From the NCBI GenBank assembly GCA_021786295.1, contig JAJYNO010000011.1:1-61543 (forward strand): a stretch of DNA of 61,543 nt, read 5' to 3'. The notes under the pieces were generated by a model that was given only the letters and a program-made list of their open reading frames with translations, was not told where the DNA came from and ran no database searches. Positions 55,810 through 61,543 of this stretch are shown here, piece by piece; position 1 is the first letter of the stretch, and every line of letters begins with the position of its first letter. Origin of the DNA: a bacterium. GTDB lineage: Bacteria > Elusimicrobiota > Elusimicrobia > Elusimicrobiales > UBA9959. A program made the position numbers and the translations under genes.

Positions 55810-57252
55810 TCATTCTTCCGGCTGTCCGTGCTCGCGCAGCCACTTGCGGATGTGCGAGCGCGCGCCGGCGGTCTTGACCACGGCCAGCCAGTCCTTCTTA
55901 GGCGCGGAGTTCTTGCGCGTGATGATCTCGCAGATGTCGCCGCTCTTCATCGGGTGGTCCAGGCGGGCCATCTTGTTGTTTACCTTCGCGCCTATGCAGG
56001 TGTTGCCGACGTCGGTATGTATCGTATAGGCGAAGTCTATCGGGGTAGCGTCCACCGGAAGCGGCTTTACGTCGCCCTTAGGCGTGAAGACGAAGATCTG
56101 GTCCAGCTCGAGGTCGGTCTTGAAGCTCTCGATGAACTCGCGCGGGCTCGAGAGGTCCTGCAGCCATTCCATCCACTGGCGCAGCCAGTTCAGCTTCTCG
56201 TCCAGGTGCTTGTCGGCGCCCTTGTCGCCCAGCTTGTAGCGCCAGTGCGCGGCGATGCCGTACTCCGAGGTGCGGTGCATGTCCTCGGTGCGGATCTGGA
56301 TCTCTATGATCTCGCCCGAGGCCGCCATCACGCTGGTGTGAAGGCTCTGGTAGAGGTTCATCTTAGGCACGGCGATGTAGTCGGTGAAGGAGCCCGCCAC
56401 CGGCTTGAAGACCGAGTGCACGGTGCCCAGCAGCGCGTAGCAGTCGATTACGGTGTCGGTGATGATGCGCACGCCGAGCGCGTCCTGGATCTCCTCGAAA
56501 GGCTTCTGCTGGCGCACCATCTTGCGGTAGATGGAGTAGAGGTTCTTGGCGCGGGAGAGAACGCGGTGCGGCACCTGCGCGCCGTCGAGGTGCCTCTCCA
56601 GCTCCGTCTTGAAATCCTCCAGCAGCTTCTCGCGCTTGGCGAAACGCAGCTGCACCTTGGCCAGCAGGCTCTGGTACTCGTCCGGGAACAGGTACTTGAA
56701 CGAGAGGTCCTCGAGCTCGCTCTTCAGGTGGAAGATGCCGAGCCGCTGCGCCAGGGGCGCGTACAGCGAGAGGGTCTCGTGGCTGATCTCGATCTGCTTC
56801 TCCTTCGGCATGAAGTTCAGCGTCCGCATGTTGTGCAGGCGGTCCGCCAGCTTGATCACTATTACGCGGATGTCGCGGGCCGTGGCCAGCAGCATCTTGC
56901 GCCAGTTCTCCGCCTGCGCCTCGTCGCGCGACGAGAACTTGAGCGTCTCTATCTTGGTCACTCCGGCCACGAGCTGGTAGATCTCGTCGCCGAACTCCTT
57001 GCGGAAGGTCTCGTGGGGGACCTTGGTGTCCTCGAGCACGTCGTGCAGCAGGCCCGCGGCCACGGTTTCCAGGTCCATCTTGTAGTCGACCAGGATCTCG
57101 GCCACGGCGGCGCAGTGCACGAAGTACTTCTCGCCGGAGGCGCGCTTCTGGTCCTGATGGGATTCGGCGGCGTAGTTCCACGCGTACTCGAGCAGCGTGG
57201 TGTCCTGCGAGGAGTATTCCCTGAATTTTTTGAGCAGCTCGTCCAGTTCCAT
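55810..57252 (-). CDS. RelA/SpoT-family (p)ppGpp synthetase/hydrolase, short form
   Basis: This enzyme makes and breaks the stringent-response alarmone. The 480-residue protein has the hydrolase HD domain with HDVLEDT (70-76), ending with the ADRLHNMRT motif, the synthetase domain (about 220-340, with GVRIIT, FTDYIAVPK, YQSLHTSV) and a TGS domain (about 387-447, FVFTPKGDVKPLP). It ends with ARSHIRKWLREH, just after TGS. Full-length Rel has about 250 more residues (zinc-finger and ACT). No frameshift is seen, so this is a natural short form. It lies between the ZIP and GGQ genes. Confidence 0.9.
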   Translation of the reverse strand: MELDELLKKFREYSSQDTTLLEYAWNYAAESHQDQKRASGEKYFVHCAAVAEILVDYKMDLETVAAGLLHDVLEDTKVPHETFRKEFGDEIYQLVAGVTKIETLKFSSRDEAQAENWRKMLLATARDIRVIVIKLADRLHNMRTLNFMPKEKQIEISHETLSLYAPLAQRLGIFHLKSELEDLSFKYLFPDEYQSLLAKVQLRFAKREKLLEDFKTELERHLDGAQVPHRVLSRAKNLYSIYRKMVRQQKPFEEIQDALGVRIITDTVIDCYALLGTVHSVFKPVAGSFTDYIAVPKMNLYQSLHTSVMAASGEIIEIQIRTEDMHRTSEYGIAAHWRYKLGDKGADKHLDEKLNWLRQWMEWLQDLSSPREFIESFKTDLELDQIFVFTPKGDVKPLPVDATPIDFAYTIHTDVGNTCIGAKVNNKMARLDHPMKSGDICEIITRKNSAPKKDWLAVVKTAGARSHIRKWLREHGQPEE

Positions 57253-57255
57253 CGG

Positions 57256-57984
57256 TTATTCCGCCCCCAGCTTCTTGATGACGTAGACCACGAGGTAGCC
57301 GAAGGGGTAGACCAGCCGCGCGAACTTGTCGTTCTGGCGGTGCAGTTCCGGCAGGATGTCGGCCATGGCTATGTAGACGAACGAGCCGCCGGAGATGCCC
57401 AGCATCAGGGCCATCGTGGAGGGGTGTATCCCGCTCAGCAGCGGCGCCGCCGCGAAGGCCCCTATCGGGGTCATCAGCGCGAAGAAAAGCGACATCCAGA
57501 AGGTGTGGCGCCTGTCCCGCCCGCTCCTGAGCAGCAGCGAGGCCAGCGCCACGCCGCCGGAGAACTTGTGCAGGATCACGCCCAGCGCGATGTTCAGTCC
57601 CAGCACCCCGCCCGTCTTGGCGCCGACGGCCAGGCTGAGGCCGTCGGTGAGGGCGTGCAGCGACAGCGCGATGAAGGCCACGGTGCCAAGCGAGTGGACG
57701 TGACAGTCGTCCTCCTCCACCGCCTCCTGGCAGGAATGGGCCATCGTCAGGCTCTCCACCAGGAAGATGACCAGCAGCGCCGCCAGGCAGCCGGTGAAGG
57801 TCTGCCCCGGGTCGATGGACGTGCCGCCCGGCAGCACGTCCATGAAGGCCACCGAGACCAGCACGCCGGACGAGAAGGCCAGCGACCAGGCCAGGAAGCG
57901 CCGGTTCAGGCCGCCGTACTTTATGACCAGCAGCGCCCCGGCCAGCGTGAATACTAAAGCGATAAGACTGAAGATTGTGACCAT
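57256..57984 (-). CDS. ZIP-family metal transporter
   Basis: ZIP proteins import zinc or other divalent metals. The 242-residue protein has eight predicted helices, the metal-site helix with SLHALTDGLSLAVGA (H-N/D type in TM4) and LHKFSGGVALASLLL (TM5), and a His/Cys-containing loop EEDDCHVHSLG. The His residues of TM4/TM5 are intact. It follows the MsbA-like gene by 27 bp and is 3 bp from the rel start. Confidence 0.9.
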   Translation of the reverse strand: MVTIFSLIALVFTLAGALLVIKYGGLNRRFLAWSLAFSSGVLVSVAFMDVLPGGTSIDPGQTFTGCLAALLVIFLVESLTMAHSCQEAVEEDDCHVHSLGTVAFIALSLHALTDGLSLAVGAKTGGVLGLNIALGVILHKFSGGVALASLLLRSGRDRRHTFWMSLFFALMTPIGAFAAAPLLSGIHPSTMALMLGISGGSFVYIAMADILPELHRQNDKFARLVYPFGYLVVYVIKKLGAE

Positions 57985-58011
57985 AAACCCCGTTAGCTCC
58001 CCTGCGGCGCG

Positions 58012-59775
58012 CTAGGTCTGCGCCTCGTAGAGCCCCTTGTAGATGCCTCCGAGCTTCAGCAGCTCCTGGTGCGTGCCGGTCTCCGCCAGCTCGCCCTTCT
58101 TCAGGACGAAGATCTTGTCGGCGTTCTTCACCGTGGAAAGCCGGTGCGCCACCATCACCACCGTGCGCCCGCCGAGGATGCGCTCTATCGCGGCCTGCAC
58201 GGCCTGCTCGCTGTTCGTGTCCAGATTGGACGTGGCCTCGTCCAGCAGCAGGATCTTGGGCCTCTTGATTATCGCGCGCGCTATGGCCAGCCGCTGGCGC
58301 TGCCCGCCGGAGAGCTTGACGCCCCGCTCTCCCAGTACGGTCTCGTAGCCCTGCGGCATGGACGAGATGAACGCGTGCGCGTCCGCCGCCTTCGCGGCCT
58401 CCACCACCTCGTCCATCGAGGCGCCGGGGCGCCCTATCGTGATGTTCTTGTAGACCGTGTCGTCGAAGAGGATCGTGTCCTGCGTCACCAGGCCCATGTG
58501 CGCGCGCAGGTCCGTGGTGTCGAGGTCCGTCATGTCGTGGCCGTCCAGCAGTATGGAGCCGGACACCGGGTCGAAGAAGCGCAGCAGCATGTGCACTATG
58601 GTGGTCTTGCCGGAGCCGGAGGGCCCTACGAAAGCCGCCACCTCGCCGGGAGCTATCGAGAACGACAGGTCCTTGAGGACCTGGGTCTCGCGGGAAGGGT
58701 ACTTGTAGTTCACCCCCCGGAACTCGATCCTGCCCTCCAGCCTGTCTATGTTCTTGGTCTCCGTTTTGACGACGACGGCGGGCTTCTCCTCGAGGATCTG
58801 GTAGATGCGCTCCCAGGCCGCCATGCCCTGCTGCAGCTTGGAGTTCATGTTGCCGATGTTCTTGATGGGGCCGTAGGCCGTGAGGTAGCCCATCAGGAAG
58901 GAAAAGAAGTTGGCGGTGGACATCGTGCCGCTGAAGATGGCCTTGCCGCTCATGTAGAGTATGGCCACCATCACCATGCCGCTGACGAACTCCATCACGG
59001 GGCCGCTCAGCGCGGTGGCGCGCAGATAGCGCATCATCTTGGAGAAGTAGGCGTCGTTGGCGACGCGGAACCGGGCTATCGCCTGGTCCTCGTAGTTGAA
59101 GGCCTTGACCACGGTGATGCCCTGCAGGCTCTCCTGGAAGCGGTGCGAGATCTCGCCCACTATCACGTTGCTCTCGGCGGAGGCCTTGCGCATCTTGCGG
59201 CCCAGCACGCCCAGTATGGCGGCTACCGCCGGCAGCACTATCATCGAGATCAGCGCCAGCCGCCAGTTGATATAAAAGAGCACGGCCACGCAGCCCACCA
59301 CCGTGAGCGAATCGCGGATGCCGTAGAGCGGGATGAACTGCACGGTGCTCTGCACGTTGTTCAGGTCGTTGATGACGCGGCTCATCACGTCGGAGGAGCG
59401 CCTGCGCCAGTAGAACTCCAGCGACAGGCGGTGGATGTGGTCGAACAGGTCGGAGCGGATGTCCTGCACCGCCCGCTGCCCTATCCAGCTCATCAGGTAG
59501 CCGTTGACGTACTCGACCGTCATCCGCAGGACGAACAGCAGCGGCAGGCCCAGCACCACCAGCTGCAGCAGGTGGGCGTTCCTGTCCATGAACACGCCCT
59601 TTATTACCGGCCCCGAGATGTAGATGATCAGGTTCTTTATCGCGGCCAGGATAACCATCGAGACCGCCGCCTGGTACAGGCGGCTCTTGTAGGGTCCGAG
59701 ATAGGCCAGCAGCGCGCGGGTCAGCAGCCGGAACCTTTCCTTGCTGAGGGTGTGGGCGCTTGTCCGGTCCGTCAT
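58012..59775 (-). CDS. msbA: MsbA-like lipid A/lipid flippase ABC transporter
   Basis: MsbA flips core-lipid A across the inner membrane. The 587-residue protein is a fused six-helix permease (about 20-320) and ATPase: Walker A GPSGSGKTT, Q-loop LVTQDTILFDDT, signature LSGGQRQRLAIARA, Walker B ILLLDEATSNLD and the His switch AHRLSTV. Position directly after lpxB (1-bp gap) strongly supports the MsbA role over other exporters. Confidence 0.88.
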   Translation of the reverse strand: MTDRTSAHTLSKERFRLLTRALLAYLGPYKSRLYQAAVSMVILAAIKNLIIYISGPVIKGVFMDRNAHLLQLVVLGLPLLFVLRMTVEYVNGYLMSWIGQRAVQDIRSDLFDHIHRLSLEFYWRRRSSDVMSRVINDLNNVQSTVQFIPLYGIRDSLTVVGCVAVLFYINWRLALISMIVLPAVAAILGVLGRKMRKASAESNVIVGEISHRFQESLQGITVVKAFNYEDQAIARFRVANDAYFSKMMRYLRATALSGPVMEFVSGMVMVAILYMSGKAIFSGTMSTANFFSFLMGYLTAYGPIKNIGNMNSKLQQGMAAWERIYQILEEKPAVVVKTETKNIDRLEGRIEFRGVNYKYPSRETQVLKDLSFSIAPGEVAAFVGPSGSGKTTIVHMLLRFFDPVSGSILLDGHDMTDLDTTDLRAHMGLVTQDTILFDDTVYKNITIGRPGASMDEVVEAAKAADAHAFISSMPQGYETVLGERGVKLSGGQRQRLAIARAIIKRPKILLLDEATSNLDTNSEQAVQAAIERILGGRTVVMVAHRLSTVKNADKIFVLKKGELAETGTHQELLKLGGIYKGLYEAQT

Positions 59776-59776
59776 G

Positions 59777-60925
59777 TCAGCTCAGGTAGGAGAGTATCTT
59801 GCCTGCCGCGCGCTCCGCGGCGCCGCGCTCCCCGAGCAGCGAGCGCAGCCCGGCGAGCTCCTTGCGCGCGGCCTGCATGCGCGGCGGGTTGTTGATGAAG
59901 GAGAAGGCCTCCTGGGCCAGGTTGTCGACCGTGGCCTTTTCCTGGATCAGTTCCTTTACCGCGGGGCGTTTCAGCAGGATGTTGACCAGCGAGATGTACG
60001 GCGTCTTGACGACGCGCTTGGCCACCTCGTAGGTGAGTTTCTGCATGCGGTAGGCCACGGCCATCGGCACGCCCAGCAGCGCGTTCTCCAGGGTGGCCGT
60101 GCCGGAGCACGTGAAGGCGAAGTCGAGCTTCGCGCGTTCGGAGTAGTCCTTCTCCCGCACGATCTCTATGTCCTTGGACCAGTACTTCTCCGCGGCCTCC
60201 AGCGCCGGGACCAGCGCTTCGTCGGGGAATTCCGGGACGGCGAACAGGTAGGCGCGGGCCTTGGGGTGCTGTTCCTTGATGCGGTAGAAGGCCTTCACGA
60301 AGAGCGGCAGGTGGCGGTAGATCTCGGTCTTGCGGGAGCCTGGGAGTATTCCTATCTTCCACTCCCCGTTGGGCGGGGGGAAGTCCTTCGCGGCCGGCGC
60401 CGGCATCATGTCCAGCAGCGGGTGGCCGACGAACGAGGCGCTGCCGCCGGCCTTCCTGTAAAGTTCGGTCTCGAACGGGAAGATCACGAAGATATCCTTG
60501 GTCAGTTTGGCTATCTTGGCGGCGCGGCCGGGTCTCGAGGCCCAGACCTGCGGGCTGATGTAGTAGAAGGCCGGGATCTTGCGGTGGGCGGCCAGGCCCA
60601 GCACCTGGTGATTGAAGCCGTAGAAGTCCACCGCTATCACGCAGGCGGGCCGGCGCTCGTCCAGGTAGCGGCGCACCAGCTTTATCAGCTTGAGCCACAG
60701 GAAGAAGTGCTTGAACGGCTCGGAGAAGCCGACGGCCCCGACCGAGACCAGATTGTAGATGAAATGGGTGGAGACCTCCTGCATGCGGACCCCGCCGATC
60801 GAGGTCACCGAGATCTCCGGGTCCCTTGCTTTGAGGGCCTTTATCAGGCTGGCGGCGTGAAGGTCCCCGGAGGGGTCTCCGGCCACCACGAGGATGTTCT
60901 TGTTCACAGGTGCGATCTTAGCCAT
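59777..60925 (-). CDS. lpxB: lipid-A-disaccharide synthase
   Basis: LpxB joins UDP-2,3-diacylglucosamine and lipid X to make the tetra-acyl disaccharide of lipid A. The 382-residue protein has VVAGDPSGDLHAASLI (usual GExSGD variant GDPSGD), GVGAVGF-like SVGAVGFSEP, YYISPQVWASRPGRA, FVGHPLLD, ILPGSRKTEI and the CSGTATLENAL motif. All main motifs are present. It follows a Gfo/Idh/MocA gene by 39 bp. Confidence 0.93.
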   Translation of the reverse strand: MAKIAPVNKNILVVAGDPSGDLHAASLIKALKARDPEISVTSIGGVRMQEVSTHFIYNLVSVGAVGFSEPFKHFFLWLKLIKLVRRYLDERRPACVIAVDFYGFNHQVLGLAAHRKIPAFYYISPQVWASRPGRAAKIAKLTKDIFVIFPFETELYRKAGGSASFVGHPLLDMMPAPAAKDFPPPNGEWKIGILPGSRKTEIYRHLPLFVKAFYRIKEQHPKARAYLFAVPEFPDEALVPALEAAEKYWSKDIEIVREKDYSERAKLDFAFTCSGTATLENALLGVPMAVAYRMQKLTYEVAKRVVKTPYISLVNILLKRPAVKELIQEKATVDNLAQEAFSFINNPPRMQAARKELAGLRSLLGERGAAERAAGKILSYLS

Positions 60926-60964
60926 AAATCTCCGCCGCCGTCCCCCGCCGCGGCGCCTTGGTCG

Positions 60965-61543
60965 TCAGTGCTTGTCTATTCCGGCGTTCTTGAGCCCTTC
61001 CTCCACCAGCACCTTGGTGGCCTTGCCGATGTCCGACAGCGTGCCGGAGAGCGACTCCGGCGGCTGCTCGCTCTTGGGCCCAGAGACCTCGAAACGGCGC
61101 ATCTTGTCGGTGATGTCGAGCGCGAGGCGCAGCGCCTTCAGGCCCTTCTCGCCGCTGGGCGTGGGGGTCTTGGCGGTCTTTATGCAGTCTATGAAGTGGT
61201 AAAGCTCCTCGCGTATCGGCTGCTTCGGGGCGAACTTGGGGTAGGAGATCTCTATGTCCTTGAGCGAATGTATGACCGGGACCTTCTTGGTGTAGATCTT
61301 CACGCGCGAGCTGACGTAGTCCACCGAGATGTAGGCGTCCTGCTGGTAGATGCGCATGCGGCGGGAGGCCTCCATGCTGGCGCGGCTGGCGGTGATGTCG
61401 GCCACGCAGCCGTTCCTGAACTTGAGCCGGACGTTGGAGATGTCCTCGTGGTTGGAGAGCATGCTGGCGCCGATGGCCTCGAAGCTCTCGATCTCGGAGT
61501 CTATCATCGTCAGGATGATGTCGAGGTCGTGGATCATCAGGTC
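60965..61543 (-). CDS. Gfo/Idh/MocA-family oxidoreductase, C-terminal part
   Basis: The visible 192 residues are the C-terminal half of an NAD-dependent sugar oxidoreductase. The 5' end lies outside the window. DLMIHDLDIIL, ADITASRAS, and a helix-rich end with GEKGLKALRLALDITDKM are typical. Genes of this family often sit between lpxA and lpxB. In some bacteria (GnnA) they make the 3-keto-UDP-GlcNAc used for 3-amino lipid A. Whether this is GnnA, or another UDP-sugar dehydrogenase, needs the missing half and its neighbours. Confidence 0.8.
   Translation of the reverse strand, partial: DLMIHDLDIILTMIDSEIESFEAIGASMLSNHEDISNVRLKFRNGCVADITASRASMEASRRMRIYQQDAYISVDYVSSRVKIYTKKVPVIHSLKDIEISYPKFAPKQPIREELYHFIDCIKTAKTPTPSGEKGLKALRLALDITDKMRRFEVSGPKSEQPPESLSGTLSDIGKATKVLVEEGLKNAGIDKH

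Noticed and set aside
55483-57957. Long plus-strand frame opposite rel and ZIP genes
   Set aside because: Composition of a shadow frame; the opposite strand encodes unmistakable families.

Overview
The window looks like a chromosomal segment of an uncultured, GC-rich, diderm (LPS-bearing) bacterium. Outer-membrane biology is clear: LpxB, an MsbA-type flippase, a heptose-1-phosphate adenylyltransferase, a GT9 heptosyltransferase-like enzyme, a YejM/PbgA-like sulfatase, TolC and RND proteins, LPP20/LpoB lipoproteins, a beta-barrel protein and a LolA-like protein. The protein style, frequent ATA (Ile) and AGG (Arg) codons despite high GC, and the mix of secreted and signalling proteins suggest Elusimicrobiota. 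That is a recognition-based guess. No phage, integrase, CRISPR array or rRNA is seen. The only mobile-type signals are three palindromic repeat elements.

Layout. 0-5 kb: small DUF2892 protein, RND pump and TolC-family protein (minus strand) with no adaptor gene beside them. 5.2-9 kb: consensus promoter, structured leader, clostripain-type protease and two secreted unknowns. 9-12.4 kb: a decayed glycerophosphodiesterase and an unusually long GlmS. 12.5-16.1 kb: four-lipoprotein operon (LPP20, LpoB, COG3014, LPP20). 16.3-18.6 kb: membrane protein, TatD, TcdA. 18.7-23.6 kb: hydrolase, CheC-like protein, two response regulators, YgbA-like protein, PilZ protein, nucleotidyltransferase and HD-GYP-like protein. 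23.6-26 kb: alpha-oxoamine synthase plus GNAT protein, a possible sphingolipid pair. 26-31.4 kb: operon mtnP, cdd, BCCP-like, zinc-ribbon protein, accC, rfaE2. 31.5-36.6 kb: LolA-like protein, two FtsX-type permeases, ATPase, beta-barrel. 36.7-40.5 kb: glyA, low-molecular-weight phosphatase, rsmI, GAF/HD-GYP. 40.6-43.4 kb: dapB, hydrolase, small two-repeat protein, secreted protein. 43.5-45.2 kb: Rieske/glutaredoxin/FTR/Rieske redox operon, Lys-rich 28-residue protein, tRNA-Val. 45.2-48.3 kb: DedA, then ECF sigma factor, single-pass membrane partner and two secreted proteins built from one repeated domain. 48.4-52.5 kb: thiolase, rlmN, DUF3047, secreted hydrolase. 52.6-61.5 kb: YejM-like sulfatase and a long minus-strand operon Gfo/Idh, lpxB, msbA-like, ZIP, rel, GGQ protein, GT9.

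The best candidate for an undescribed system is the ECF sigma module at 45.9-48.3 kb. The sigma gene and the distal secreted-repeat gene share a 32-base upstream motif (25 of 32 identical, no gaps), which suggests an autoregulated envelope-response regulon. Other items worth following up are a BCCP-like protein whose EAMKM biotinylation motif reads EVGKD, a small protein with two near-identical 25-residue repeats, a structured leader before the clostripain gene, several genes with a -10 box 6-7 nt from the ATG (probable leaderless transcripts), and palindromic elements placed at stop codons.
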